From Mucilaginibacter daejeonensis (GTDB lineage: Bacteria > Bacteroidota > Bacteroidia > Sphingobacteriales > Sphingobacteriaceae), in assembly GCF_020783335.1 (NCBI RefSeq), contig NZ_CP086068.1, forward strand, positions 1,922,001 to 1,986,000: a stretch of 64,000 nucleotides of DNA. The letters are read 5' to 3'. The notes under the pieces were generated by a model. It was given only the letters and a program-made list of their open reading frames with translations. It was not told where the DNA came from and made no database searches. The position numbers and the translations under genes are program-made. Of this stretch, positions 15,847 to 26,800 are shown piece after piece (within the stretch, counting starts at the first letter, position 1; each line of letters starts with the position of its first letter).

Positions 15847-17106
15847 CTACTTCTTATCGTCGAGGTCGAGGGCGTGGTCTACCTTGGCGTTCTGTCCACT
15901 CCAGATCTTTACCGCCGACCATGGTTGGGCAGGCGCACTCCAGTATTCGTCAGTTTCGGACAGGCCTAATGGCAGGAAGATATTGGTGCACAAGTATAAG
16001 CTGCCGGTGGTGATGTAATAATCGGCCAGGCCGGTTTGATGTCCGCAAAGGCCCAGGTTGAGCCAGCCTTTATCAGTAAAGGTGCCCGGCGCATCAAGCG
16101 TGCGGTGTACCACTGCGGTCAGCGCTCCGCGTACTTGCGCAGGGGTAAGGGATGCAGGTAAGCGCTTCTGTAATGCCATATTGGCCAAATGCTGAAAGGC
16201 ACCGCCCCGGTAAGCGATCGAGCGACCGGTGGCCGCAAAGGAGCCATCGGAATTAATGAGCATTTCCTGTATCTCGGCATAACGCTTGGTGGTCTTATCC
16301 AGGAGGGTGGTATAGGCGCTGTAGGTCTTGCGCTTGTTGTTGAAGATATCCAGAATGGTTGACAGGAACGGTTGGATCACATAGCTGTTATAATAGTCTA
16401 ATTTAAAGTGCGGACCGTCATTAAATAAGCCATCGCCGGCGTACCAGTGCTCCATAAATTCGCGTATCCCGAACTCCATCCGAACGGCGTCATACTCCAG
16501 GTCATACTTGCAAAAGAACGCCTCGACCATCCCGCTGAACAGGAGCCAATTATTGTAGCTGGGCATGGTGTTGCGCGTGGTCTTCAGTACGGTGATCACC
16601 CGCTGTTTGCTGGTATCGTCCAAATGTTCCCAAAGCCAGGGGCAACGGATCAGTCCTAAGGCAAAGAAAGCACCATCTACCAGCGGTTGCGGACCGTCCC
16701 ATTTTAAATAGTCGTGTGCTTTAGGGTTCACAGCGTTGGCAATAGCCTTTAAGGTCCATTGACGGTATTGGTCGCGCAGTTTAATTTCCTGCGGCTGCCC
16801 GCCTTCAAGGTTGAGCCATGGGGCAATGCCGCTCAGTGTACGACCGAAGGCTTCCAGGTAGGTCACCTTTGACCGGGTGTCGCGGTCGTCAGGAGCATCG
16901 GCCAGGGCCACCACCATGTTCTTTTTCAACTCATCATTGGCCAGGTTCAAGATCACCGGACGGGCCACCTTGTCGAGCATGGCCAGATTATACGTGCGGT
17001 CGTTCACCTTTTGGCGGGTCTGCGCATAGCCAGTTGCAACCTGGATAATGAGCGCCGCACACAACATCCATACTTTGTTTTGGGAGGTGAAGTTTTGAAT
17101 GTTCAT
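15847..17106 (-). CDS. DUF2264 domain-containing secreted protein
   Basis: 419 residues from the ATG at 17106, which begins a signal peptide (NIQNFTSQNKVWMLCAALIIQ, ending GYAQ); longer starts at 17118 and 17166 are possible. The mature protein shows DUF2264 features: DDRDTRSKVTYLEAFGRTLSGIAPWL, YNNWLLFSGMVEAF, GDGLFNDGPHFKLDYYNSYV and GRSIAYRGGAFQHLA. The fold resembles (alpha/alpha)6 barrels of polysaccharide-active enzymes (known association, not demonstrated here). It is the third gene of the GH3-GH78-DUF2264 unit, 64 bases after GH78, so a role in glycan breakdown is inferred. Confidence 0.88.
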   Translation of the reverse strand: MNIQNFTSQNKVWMLCAALIIQVATGYAQTRQKVNDRTYNLAMLDKVARPVILNLANDELKKNMVVALADAPDDRDTRSKVTYLEAFGRTLSGIAPWLNLEGGQPQEIKLRDQYRQWTLKAIANAVNPKAHDYLKWDGPQPLVDGAFFALGLIRCPWLWEHLDDTSKQRVITVLKTTRNTMPSYNNWLLFSGMVEAFFCKYDLEYDAVRMEFGIREFMEHWYAGDGLFNDGPHFKLDYYNSYVIQPFLSTILDIFNNKRKTYSAYTTLLDKTTKRYAEIQEMLINSDGSFAATGRSIAYRGGAFQHLANMALQKRLPASLTPAQVRGALTAVVHRTLDAPGTFTDKGWLNLGLCGHQTGLADYYITTGSLYLCTNIFLPLGLSETDEYWSAPAQPWSAVKIWSGQNAKVDHALDLDDKK

Positions 17107-17170
17107 GCGCGGCGTCATTGGGTTTGATAGGGTCAGGTATTGGTATCTTAATATCTTTTGAGGCAACGGA

Positions 17171-19918
17171 TCACATCCCTGCCATTGATCGGGCCATGTT
17201 GTATTTCAAGTTGTAGGTGCCTGAGCCAACTTCCAGCTTCAGGTCCTGGCCATCTTTTTTTATGTCGCGGATGGCGTCCACCTCTTTTACCGGACGATCA
17301 CCTTCGGTCACTGCAACTTGTGCGGCCTTCGGCAAAACAATAAGAGCAGTAGTGTTAACTGGGACCGTAACGGTCAGGTTCATCACATCGCCGTTGAGCG
17401 TCCATTTAGAGCTGACTTGGCCATAACCGGTCTCCAGTTGAGCATTCACCATTTTGAGGTTGCCACCCGGATGCGGCGCTATCGTGATGCGTTTATAGCC
17501 GGTACGTACATCATCGGTATTGATGCCAGCCATCACACGGTACATCCAATCGCCAATGGCGCCATAGGAGTAATGGTTAAAGGAATTCATGGATGGATCC
17601 TGCAGGTCGCCATTGGCCTTGATACCGTCCCAGCGCTCCCAAATAGTGGTGGCACCTTTTTTAACAGGGTATAACCATGACGGGTAGGTGTCTTGCAGCA
17701 GCAGGGTATAAGCTATATCATCATGGCCAAAGCGGGTGAGCACGTGGCACAGGTATGGCGTACCTAAAAAACCGGTGGTCAAGTGGTTGCCATAATCGCT
17801 GATGTTCTTCACCAGCCGATCAGCCAGTTGCTGGCGCTGATCTTCAGGTAACAGGTCAAATTGCAGGGCCAGCAAGTAGGCGGTCTGTGTGCTGGATACG
17901 GTGCGGCCATTAGGCGTAACGTACTCCTTCATAAAAGCCTTTTTGATCTCCTTTAGCAGGTCGCTGTATCTTTTTACATCATCATCTTTACCTAACACAC
18001 GGGCGGCATCGATCATGATCTGGGTCGAGTGGGCGTAAAATGCTTCGGCAATGAGGGTCTTGTCGGTAACGGCTGCCTTTCCGGAATCATCGGTAGGGCT
18101 TGGGCTGTAGAAGCACCAGTCGCCAAATTGGAATCCGGTGTTCCATAAGTTATCTACCGATACACTTTGTATGTAGCCTACCCACGCCTTCATGCTCGCA
18201 TATTGCTGTTCCAGCAGGCGCTTATCTCCATATACCAGATACATATTCCACGGAACGATGGTGGAAACATCGCTCCATCCGGCCACACCGGCCGATGTTT
18301 TAGGCATCATGTTAGGGATGGTCCATGGCACGGCGCCGTCCTCACGCTGATCGATCGACAGGTCTTTGAGCCACTTACTGAAGAAACCATTCACGTTCAT
18401 GTTGTATGCAGCGGTACGGCTAAAGGCTTGTGCATCGCCGGTCCAGCCCAGGCGCTCGTCGCGTTGTGGGCAATCGGTAGGTACATCAACAAAGTTGCCT
18501 TTTTGCCCCCATTGTATATTGTGCTGCAGTTGGTTTAATAAGGGGTTCGAGGTAACTAAAGTACCGGTAGGCGCCATGTCAGAGTACAATGCCACTGCTC
18601 TGATCTTTGAGGTGTCCACCTTTCCGCCATAACCCTTGATACGTACATAGCGGAAGCCCTGATAGGTAAAGTGAGGCTCATACGTGCGTTCGGCATCTCC
18701 CTTGAGCACGAACTTGTTCTGGCATTTGGCACCCCGCAGGTTCAGCGTGTAAAAGTTGCCGGCTTTGTCCAGCACCTCGGCATGTTCTAACTTGATGATC
18801 TGGTTAGGGCGGCCCTTCATTTTCAGTGTTACCCAGCCTACCAGGTTCTGACCAAAATCGATCACGGTATCTTTTTGAGGGGTGATGATGAGTTTGGCCG
18901 GATGGAACACTTCATGTTTTTTGACCGGGGGGCCTACCGGCGCGATCAGCTTGCTTTGGTCTGCAGCCATCATTTTTACCGGGCGCCAGGCCTTGTCGTT
19001 ATAAGTGCTCAGGTCCCAGCCCTTTTTTTCAAAACGGGTGTCGTATACCTCGCCATCATAAAATGACGAGGAGCGTATCGCACCTTCGGATGTCTTCCAT
19101 TTACCGTCGGAGTTGATGGTGGTCTTGCTGCCATCGGTGTGGGTGATCTCGAGCTGATAGAGTAGGGCAAGTTCCTTGCCATAGATGTTCTTCCATTTTT
19201 CAAGCTGGCCGCGATACCAGCCGTCACCTAATACAGCGCCGGTAGCGTTAGTGCCACTGGTCAAAAGCGTGGTGACATCGTACGTTTGGTATTGTAAACG
19301 GTTCTTGTAGCTGGTCCAGCCCGGTGTAAAGTGGTCATTCCCCACGCGACGGCCATTGATAAAGCATTCGTACACACCATGCGAAGTGATATATAATCTT
19401 GCTGACCTCACGGGTTTGCTGAGGTTGAAGGTAGTACGGAACAGCGGGCTCGGGCCGTTAACGGTATCAGCTGGGTTGGGCGTCCCTATCCATTTAGCTG
19501 TCCAGTCGGCAGCATCTAGTAGCGCCATCTCCCAATAATTGACAGGGCTCCAGGCCGAGGTATTACCATGGTCATCCCAAACGCGAACCTGCCAAAAGTA
19601 GCGCATCCGTGAGCGAAGTTGCGGGCCTTCGTATTCCACAAAGGTTGAGCGGTCGCTGCTTACCTTGCCGGTCTGGTAAACGAGGTCCTTACCCTGTGCA
19701 AGTGCCTCGGCCGAGCTGCCTACGCGCAACTCATAAGCGGTTTGCATCGTGTTGCGCTGGCTCGAGGTCAGCTTCCAGCTAAAACGGGGTCTCATTATGT
19801 CGATACCGACAGGGTTACGCTGATACTCGCACGTTAGCCCATTCACGGCAAGCGTTTGGGCGAACGCCGGGATAGTGGCCGTTAGTATCATCAGCGTGAA
19901 CAACCATCTTGCCTGCAT
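17171..19918 (-). CDS. Glycoside hydrolase family 78, alpha-L-rhamnosidase
   Basis: 915 residues from the ATG at 19918, which begins a signal peptide (QARWLFTLMILTATIPAFAQ); an in-frame ATG at 19981 would add 21 residues. Domain order fits GH78: N-terminal Ig-like part (GLTCEYQRNPVGIDIMRPRF), beta-sandwich carbohydrate-binding region (YITSHGVYECFINGRRVG), (alpha/alpha)6 barrel and C-terminal beta domain. The catalytic signature CPQRDERLGWTGDAQ carries the general acid Glu, and TIWERWDGI the general base. It inverts and releases terminal alpha-L-rhamnose from polysaccharides or glycosides. It is exported, and lies downstream of the GH3 gene and its operators. Confidence 0.95.
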   Translation of the reverse strand: MQARWLFTLMILTATIPAFAQTLAVNGLTCEYQRNPVGIDIMRPRFSWKLTSSQRNTMQTAYELRVGSSAEALAQGKDLVYQTGKVSSDRSTFVEYEGPQLRSRMRYFWQVRVWDDHGNTSAWSPVNYWEMALLDAADWTAKWIGTPNPADTVNGPSPLFRTTFNLSKPVRSARLYITSHGVYECFINGRRVGNDHFTPGWTSYKNRLQYQTYDVTTLLTSGTNATGAVLGDGWYRGQLEKWKNIYGKELALLYQLEITHTDGSKTTINSDGKWKTSEGAIRSSSFYDGEVYDTRFEKKGWDLSTYNDKAWRPVKMMAADQSKLIAPVGPPVKKHEVFHPAKLIITPQKDTVIDFGQNLVGWVTLKMKGRPNQIIKLEHAEVLDKAGNFYTLNLRGAKCQNKFVLKGDAERTYEPHFTYQGFRYVRIKGYGGKVDTSKIRAVALYSDMAPTGTLVTSNPLLNQLQHNIQWGQKGNFVDVPTDCPQRDERLGWTGDAQAFSRTAAYNMNVNGFFSKWLKDLSIDQREDGAVPWTIPNMMPKTSAGVAGWSDVSTIVPWNMYLVYGDKRLLEQQYASMKAWVGYIQSVSVDNLWNTGFQFGDWCFYSPSPTDDSGKAAVTDKTLIAEAFYAHSTQIMIDAARVLGKDDDVKRYSDLLKEIKKAFMKEYVTPNGRTVSSTQTAYLLALQFDLLPEDQRQQLADRLVKNISDYGNHLTTGFLGTPYLCHVLTRFGHDDIAYTLLLQDTYPSWLYPVKKGATTIWERWDGIKANGDLQDPSMNSFNHYSYGAIGDWMYRVMAGINTDDVRTGYKRITIAPHPGGNLKMVNAQLETGYGQVSSKWTLNGDVMNLTVTVPVNTTALIVLPKAAQVAVTEGDRPVKEVDAIRDIKKDGQDLKLEVGSGTYNLKYNMARSMAGM

Positions 19919-20013
19919 GAAGCACTTGTTGAAGCGTATATAAAGAGCTTTGTTGTTTTTGCTATGTGACGGTCCGTTCATTATCGTGTGTTTAGGAGGT
20001 GTATCGATAGCCG

Positions 20014-22236
20014 TTATTTATTAAGGGTGAGGGTCACGTAGGTCAATTCGGTAGAGTTAGGGCCAACCATTACGGTAAATTTGCCACCCTCAGTGATCCA
20101 TTGCCCATCCTTCCAAAACTCCAGGGCTCTGCGGGTGATGGGGATGGATACCTGTTTGGACTGTCCGGGCTCGAGCGTTACCCGGGCAAATCCTTTCAAC
20201 TCTTTGGCGGGCCGGGTGAGCGATGATAGCTCATCATGCACATAAAGTTGCACGATCTCGTCGCCCTTCATTTTGCCGGTGTTGGTCACGGTCACCTGGG
20301 CATATACCGTCTCGCCATCGGTCATGCTGGACTGGGACAGGTGCAGGTCGGTGTATTTGAACTGAGTGTAGCTGATGCCATAACCGAAAGCAAATGTCGG
20401 ATCCCAGGCGGCTTGCCATAACTCACGCGGGCGGCCCGGTGCAAGGCTATTATAAAAGGAAGGTGTTTGGCCAACGTTACGCGGGTAAGTTACGGTAAGC
20501 TTACCACTCGGGTTGATCTTGCCGAATATGGCCTCGGCCACGGCGGTGCCGGTGTTTTGGCCCAAGAACCAGCCATCCAATATGGCACCCACATGATCCT
20601 TAGCCCATTGTATGGCCGGTGGTCGGCCATGGATCAGTACCAGGATCACCGGTTTGCCTAATGCCGCCACGCGCTCCAGCAACTGCTGCTGCTGTCCGGG
20701 CAGGCTAATGTCGTCACGGTCAATGTTCTCCATCACGGTCTTAGCATCATCGCCCAGCACCAATACGTTCACGTCAGACTGGCGGGCGATGTTAAGCGCT
20801 TCTTCGATCTGGTCGGGCTTGGGGTTCTGTATGTCAGTACCTTTGCTGTAACGTACCTGCACACCGTTACCCGCCATTTGTTCAATGGCCTTCCTCACGG
20901 TGACAAAGTATTTGGGTTGCTGGGTAGAATAAGTGCCTAAACGGATGGTGTCGGCGTTTGGACCGATCACCCCGATATTCTTGATCGCGCCGGGTTTAAG
21001 CGGCAGCAGGTTGTTCTTATTTTGCAACAGCACGATGGATCGGCGTGCAGCTTCCAAAGCGAGTTCATCATGCTTTTTATCGTTCAGTACCGAAAGGTAA
21101 TTTTTGCGCGGGCTGGAAAGCGAAGCATTGATCTGCGAGAAGAACACATCGGCGCCATCATCCTTGCTGCCGGTACCTTTTTCCATAAAGCTCATGTCCT
21201 TCCCCAGCGGAAACTCCTCTTGCTGCAAACGCAACAAGTATTTGTATTGTAGCACTTTGCGCACCGAATTGTCGAGTAAATATTGCGGGATGGCTCCAGC
21301 CTTCACGCCGGCAATAAGGTCAGGCCCGTAAAGACGTTTAGGTCCCCAGGGTTGTTGCCAGGCTAACTCGGTGGTCACGCCGGCTTCGAGTGCCTTCCGA
21401 ATAGTCTCATAGCGGTCGGCGGTCACAAAAAAGCGGTCCTGTACCCAGCGGATATCATTATTGTCAGATACCACCAAGCCATCGAACCCATAAGTGTTGC
21501 GTAGCACGCCCACCAGCATATCAGTATTGATGTGGCAAGGAACCCCGTTCAAGCTGTGGTGGGCCGGCATAATAGCACCAACATGTGCTTCTTCCACCGC
21601 AGCGCGGAAAGGAGGGAGGTGTACCTCATGCAAACTCCGCAGCGATATCTCGACCGCTGCACCGTTTTCGCCACGGATGGGTTCTCCATCGCCTACAAAA
21701 TGTTTAGCGGTGGCCACTACATGGTCTTTATCAAAACGTTGCGCACCGCGGCCTTGCAAACCATTAATGAACGCTACGCCAATGCGGCTTACCAGGAAAG
21801 GGTCCTCGCTGTAAGCTTCTTCAAAACGACCCCAACGAGCCTCGCGTACCACACCCAGCATGGGGGTATAAACCTGGTGTACGCCCAAAGCCCTGGCCTC
21901 GCGGGCGATCGCGGTGGCCACACGTTCTACCAAAACGGTATCCCATGAGCAAGCTAAACCTATCGCCTCCGGGAGAGATGTAGTACCTGATGCTACGACG
22001 CCATGTAAGGCCTCGCCCGCTTGCATGTGCGGGATGTTGAGCCTCTTGTTGGCGTTAGGGTAAAATGAAGCCAACTGATGTGCCTTTTCTTCGACGGTCA
22101 TTTGCCCGATCAGTGTCTCGATGTGTTGCCGGTCTTGCGTGCTTAGCGGAAAATAGTTGAAGGGTCGAGACCCCTGACCATGTACGGCCAAGCCAAAGGC
22201 ACAGCATAAGGACGCAAGCAGTACTTTGTTTCTCAT
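20014..22236 (-). CDS. Glycoside hydrolase family 3, beta-glucosidase/beta-xylosidase-like
   Basis: 740 residues with a signal peptide ending VHGQ (about residue 20). Three GH3 domains: an N-terminal TIM barrel with VATAKHFVGDG and nucleophile Asp258 in GFDGLVVSDNND; an alpha/beta sandwich with SIVLLQNKNNLLPLKP and IGVIGPNAD; and a C-terminal fibronectin-like domain (VTNTGKMKGDEIVQLYV). The family retains anomeric configuration and removes terminal beta-linked glucose or xylose. It is the first gene of a minus-strand operon (GH3-GH78-DUF2264), with two LacI-type palindromes upstream. Specificity (glucosidase versus xylosidase) is not resolved. Confidence 0.93.
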   Translation of the reverse strand: MRNKVLLASLCCAFGLAVHGQGSRPFNYFPLSTQDRQHIETLIGQMTVEEKAHQLASFYPNANKRLNIPHMQAGEALHGVVASGTTSLPEAIGLACSWDTVLVERVATAIAREARALGVHQVYTPMLGVVREARWGRFEEAYSEDPFLVSRIGVAFINGLQGRGAQRFDKDHVVATAKHFVGDGEPIRGENGAAVEISLRSLHEVHLPPFRAAVEEAHVGAIMPAHHSLNGVPCHINTDMLVGVLRNTYGFDGLVVSDNNDIRWVQDRFFVTADRYETIRKALEAGVTTELAWQQPWGPKRLYGPDLIAGVKAGAIPQYLLDNSVRKVLQYKYLLRLQQEEFPLGKDMSFMEKGTGSKDDGADVFFSQINASLSSPRKNYLSVLNDKKHDELALEAARRSIVLLQNKNNLLPLKPGAIKNIGVIGPNADTIRLGTYSTQQPKYFVTVRKAIEQMAGNGVQVRYSKGTDIQNPKPDQIEEALNIARQSDVNVLVLGDDAKTVMENIDRDDISLPGQQQQLLERVAALGKPVILVLIHGRPPAIQWAKDHVGAILDGWFLGQNTGTAVAEAIFGKINPSGKLTVTYPRNVGQTPSFYNSLAPGRPRELWQAAWDPTFAFGYGISYTQFKYTDLHLSQSSMTDGETVYAQVTVTNTGKMKGDEIVQLYVHDELSSLTRPAKELKGFARVTLEPGQSKQVSIPITRRALEFWKDGQWITEGGKFTVMVGPNSTELTYVTLTLNK

Positions 22237-22311
22237 TTTTCAGTATTGGCATTGTCAGGACCGGGCCTGTAGGTTAATTGATCATCACCACCATCTAAAT
22301 AATAGATAGGG

Positions 22312-22325
22312 TGTGTACGCACACA
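22312..22325. promoter_or_regulatory. LacI-type operator upstream of the GH3 operon
   Basis: TGTGTACGCACACA differs by one base from the perfect palindrome TGTGTGCGCACACA seen at 23703 and 37035. It lies 76 bases before the GH3 start codon. Confidence 0.7.
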
Positions 22326-22364
22326 TAGCGTTTACAATGATAAGCAAATACTAATGATATAAGC

Positions 22365-22382
22365 AAGTGTGCGCGCACACTT
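22365..22382. promoter_or_regulatory. Second palindrome upstream of the GH3 operon (variant spacing)
   Basis: AAGTGTGCGCGCACACTT is a perfect 18-bp palindrome. Its half-sites match the other operators but are 2 bp further apart, with a GC rather than CG centre. Confidence 0.6.
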
Positions 22383-22457
22383 TTAATTTTTCAATAATAG
22401 TAGCTATCCGGTGGTAGGAACCAAATGCAAGGTGATATATGGATCTTAGCCACAAAT

Positions 22458-23564
22458 TTATCTTGAACTCATACCGCCTGAAACAGTAAGCGAGATATCG
22501 ATCGTGTCGTCCTCATCGATGTAATATTGAAGGTTCTCCTTGGTCACCACGTCGAGCGGTAGGTGCTTCACGCTTTTTACCTGTTCTTTGAATACGAGGT
22601 GCCGAGCAAGGTAATGTATACCCCAATAGCCCTGCCCGTGTGGGTTCTGGTTGATCAGGAAGCTGATGGTGCCTTTATTAAGGTAATTGATGTTGCGGGT
22701 GATCAGGTCATACCCAACAATCCTGATGTGACGGATGCGGCGCTGTTCAAGGTACGCGGCTATCTCATAAGCCTTTGAGGTGGTCACATAAATGCTCTTA
22801 AGGTCGGGCGTGTTCTGGCAAATATCATCCAGTTGGGTAGTGAACGCCGCAAAATCGGCCCGTCGTAGTTCGGTTCGGAGCAAATGATATTTCTCGTTCA
22901 GAAGGTGCTGCGTAAAGAAGTCACGAAAGCCTCGTTCCTTGTTCATGAGGTGTGCCGAGTTGCTGGTCTCCTCATCAATATGTGCAATGAGCACGCTGCA
23001 AGGGTCAGGCTGGCCATACTCGATAAGCTTGCCCGCCAAAAAGCCGCTTTGGTATGAGTCCTGCCCAATGTAGCTTAGTCGGCCGCTGTCGGCTATATCA
23101 GTATTAAAGAACACATAAGGTATGCCTTTGTCGGTCCATTGCTCAATGAATGGTTGCGTTTCCTTGTAAAATATAGGGGGGATAAATATGCCGTCGGGCT
23201 GGCTGTCGGTCAGCTCCTGAGCTTTCTCCACAAATGATGCAGACGAGTACGGATCGAACACGAAAGGGTGAACAGCGACCTTGTAGCGTTTGAGTTCGCT
23301 TTGGGCTTTCTCGATACCGGCCTTGGGCGCATCCCAATAGGGGTCGGTCTGGTTGTCGGGCATCAGCACTGCTAAATGATACACCTTATTAGAAACCAGT
23401 GCCCGTGCCATCAGGTTAGGCTCGTAATTCATTTCACGCGCCACTTTCAGCACGCGCTCCCTGATCTGGTCAGACACGCGACCGCGGTCGTGCAGTACGC
23501 GGTCCACGGTGCCAGTGGATACATTAGCTTTAAGGGCGATATCTTTGATACGAATACTTTTCAC
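22458..23564 (-). CDS. LacI-family transcriptional regulator 1
   Basis: 368 residues starting with GTG at 23564; an upstream in-frame stop leaves no ATG. The N-terminal LacI helix-turn-helix (RIKDIALKANVSTGTVDRVL, about 4-23) and hinge helix (EPNLMARALVSNK) precede a periplasmic-binding-protein-like sugar sensor domain (about 60-355) with YIGQDSYQSGFLAGKL and IRIVGYDLITRNINYLNKGT. It binds DNA as a dimer and responds to a sugar or sugar phosphate. It sits between the GH3 operon and a divergent operon, with palindromes on both sides. It is a close paralogue of the regulator at 30170, with the recognition region identical through VSTGTVDRVLH. Confidence 0.95.
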   Translation of the reverse strand: MKSIRIKDIALKANVSTGTVDRVLHDRGRVSDQIRERVLKVAREMNYEPNLMARALVSNKVYHLAVLMPDNQTDPYWDAPKAGIEKAQSELKRYKVAVHPFVFDPYSSASFVEKAQELTDSQPDGIFIPPIFYKETQPFIEQWTDKGIPYVFFNTDIADSGRLSYIGQDSYQSGFLAGKLIEYGQPDPCSVLIAHIDEETSNSAHLMNKERGFRDFFTQHLLNEKYHLLRTELRRADFAAFTTQLDDICQNTPDLKSIYVTTSKAYEIAAYLEQRRIRHIRIVGYDLITRNINYLNKGTISFLINQNPHGQGYWGIHYLARHLVFKEQVKSVKHLPLDVVTKENLQYYIDEDDTIDISLTVSGGMSSR

Positions 23565-23702
23565 AGGCTATTAAGCGATCTCAAATAAGAAATCTTCGAA
23601 TTTTCCATCTTAACATAACACAATAATAAGATTTTGAAGTGACATGATGTGAACGTACGCTATAAAATTCAAAATAACGCATTCAAACGAATTACAACAA
23701 TG

Positions 23703-23718
23703 TTGTGTGCGCACACAA
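23703..23718. promoter_or_regulatory. LacI-type operator between lacI-1 and the DUF5107 operon
   Basis: TTGTGTGCGCACACAA is a perfect 16-bp palindrome. It ends 10 bases before the -7 box at 23729 and could also control the divergent regulator gene. Confidence 0.8.
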
Positions 23719-23728
23719 AAAGTTTAAA

Positions 23729-23736
23729 TAAATTTG
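23729..23736 (+). promoter_or_regulatory. Promoter -7 box of the DUF5107 operon
   Basis: TAAATTTG matches TAnnTTTG, and the operator covers the expected -33 region. The predicted leader is about 75 bases. Confidence 0.55.
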
Positions 23737-23818
23737 GATTGATGATATTCGTTCATTAGGTTTGGGAAGAGAACATCGAACCGACCGTTGAACCACTTGT
23801 TCTCGAGCCCTGTATTTT

Positions 23819-26800
23819 ATGAACAGTTCCCTTAAGTCAGCTACCATTAAAAAGGAGATAGTGCCGCTGTTGACCTACCCTTTTTCGGACCCGAGCCCTG
23901 TGCCCGAGTTCGGTAGGCTGTACCCGTACAACCGTTTTGACGGTTACACCGACAAGGGCACGATGCAGGATTGGGAAATGATCGTGCTGGAGAACGACCA
24001 CATCAAGCTTTGGGTGAACCCCTCCGTAGGCGGCAAGATCTGGGGCGCTATAGAAAAGCGTACGGGGAAAGATTTCATTTACTTTAACCATGTAGCTAAA
24101 TTCAGGGACGTGGCTATGCGCGGTCCGTGGACCTCAGGCGGAATGGAGTTCAATATCGGGATCATCGGTCATGCGCCGTCCTGTTCGGCCCCGGTGGATC
24201 ACTTTATTCGTGAGAACGCTGATGGCAGTGTAAGTTGTTTTATTGGTGCTACCGACTGGCCATCGCGCACCAATTGGATGGTCGAGATCCTGTTGCCGGG
24301 CGATACGGCTTACTTTACCACGCGTACCATGTGGTACAACAACAGCCGGTTGGAGCAGTCTTATTATCAATGGAACAACATCGGCGTAAAAGCTGCCGGT
24401 GACCTGGAATACGTTAACCCCGGCAACCAGCGCATCGGTCATGATGGCAAGGCATTAAGCTGGCCTGTGGATGAACAAGGAAGGCAGATCTCCTGGTACG
24501 ACCGCAATGATTTTGCCGAATACCGGTCGTATCACATTTTTGGTGCTTATTCTGATTTCTGGGGATGTTACTGGCACAACGACCGGTTCGGCTTTGGTAC
24601 TTCGTCGGCCTATGACGACAAGCCAGGCAAAAAGATTTGGATCTGGGGGTTGTCGCGCTATGGCATGATCTGGGAGGATCTGCTTACCGATAATGATGGA
24701 CAATATACGGAGGTGCAATCGGGCCGTATGTTCAACCAAAGCATATCGGCCAGCAGTCGCACGCCGTTCAAGCATGGCTCTTTCACACCGTATGTTCATG
24801 ACCATTGGGATGAGCATTGGTTCCCGGTGAGCGGTATTGATGGGTTTACGTATGGCAGTAGTACATTTTCGTTCTATATAGATGGGTCGGCCCAGCCGTC
24901 GGTGCTTCAACTGGTGGCTAACCAACCATTATCAGGCGAGATCAGGGTCGCGGCAGGACAGGATGTCTTGGTTCAAAGGCATATCGAACTCGATACCCTT
25001 CAACGCGAAGATCTAACTTTGCCTAAAGGCGGCGCCAAAGACATTTGCCTATATTTTAACGATGAGTTGCTGTATGACGGACTAACGGTGCATCGACCAT
25101 TAAAGCGTCCGTCACATGCACCTGCTGATGTTGATCAACATTCGGTTCATGAGTTATATACGCAAGCCAAAGAGTGGGAGCGCCAGCGTTTTTACGAACG
25201 CGCAGTGAAAGCCTACCATGTCTGCCTCGAAAAAGATCGCTATTACCCCGACGCGCTGACCGGTATGGCCGGTATCTATATCAGGCGGTGCCTTTATACT
25301 GAGGCGCAGGAACTACTGCTCACCGCGCTTTCCATAGATACCTATCACCCGCAGGCCAACTATTTGCACGGCATAGTGAACGCCATTACAGGTGATATAG
25401 CCGATGCCAAGGATGGCTTTTCGATCGCATGTCGCTCGGTGGAATACCGGACGGCTGCTTACACCGAGTTGGCCAAGCTACAGGTCCGTGAGAAGCAGTT
25501 TAAAAAAGCTTTATCGTATCTTGATAGATCGCTGGAGTATAATGTCAACAACCAGCAAGCCATTCAATTGAAGGTAGTGGTCGCTCGCTTGCAAGGAAAA
25601 GTAGACGAGGCATTAGAAGCTGTCGATAAGCAATTACACGCTTACCCGCTTGACCACGTGACGCGCTTTGAACAGTACCTTTTAGGAGAGACAGATGCAT
25701 CAGCTTTCAAACAGGGCATAACCAGTGAATTACCACACGAAACATACCTCGAACTCGCCGCTTTCTATCTGGATCTGCAGTTGTATAAGAATTGTATGGA
25801 GGTGCTGTCGCTGTCGCCAGGGTATGTGATGATCACCTTGTGGAAAGCCTATGTTGCGGCCTTACAACGGTCGGCCCAGCAAGCAGATCAGTTGTTGCGT
25901 GAAGCTGTCGATATGGACCCATCGTTCGTTTTTCCGCACCGGCAGGAGGATGTGAGGGTGTTGGAATGGGCTGTTGGGCGTGAACGATCGTGGAAGCTGA
26001 ATTACTACCTCGCGTTGGCTTATGTCCAAATGCTGCGGAAGGATGAGGCGCTGGAACTGCTTTTAGCGTTCGGCAATGGGCCTGATAATTACGTATTATA
26101 TCTGGTGCGGGCGGAGTTGCGGCATGAGGCTAACCCCGCCGCCTGCGAGGCTGACCTGCGCAGAGCCTTGGTATTAGCGGGCACTGATCATCGGGCGGTC
26201 TTGGCACTATCAAGATTCCTGGCCGACCATGGCCGGTGGGCTGAAGCGGTGAAGGTGGTAAGTGCCGGTCATCGGGCTGACCCTGAAAATTACTATTTGG
26301 GACTGCACCATGCGGCCTGCCTGATGCACACAGGACAATACGAGCAAGGCATTGACCTCATGAACCGCTTAAAGGTACTGCCTAACGAGGGCGCTTCGGA
26401 CGGGCGTAAAGTGTGGCGCGAAACACACCTCAATGCGGCGATAAAGGCTATGGACGAGCAAAACTGGGAGCAGGCACTCCACTACATCGACCAGGCCCGT
26501 ATTTGGCCCGAACATATGGGCATAGGCCGGCCGTATGAGGTTGACGAGCGTTTAGAGGACCTGATGGCATTTTTGTGCATCCGGCAAGATGGTCGCGAAG
26601 GGGATACAAGTGAGCTTATCGAAAGCATCATCAGCTACCGGGATCAACATCCCGATACACCATATAGCGCAAATGATACTGCCGCTCTCTACCTATTATT
26701 ACAGCAGCAGCGCACAGCACAGGCTCAGGAGCTGTTGGCCAACTGGCAATCGCAAGATCCTCAAGACCTGGCTGGGCGGTGGACGGAGGCTTTTGTAAAA

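Noticed and set aside
22312..22382. Palindromes as transposon ends
   Set aside because: No transposase and no target duplication; their positions at promoters fit operators.
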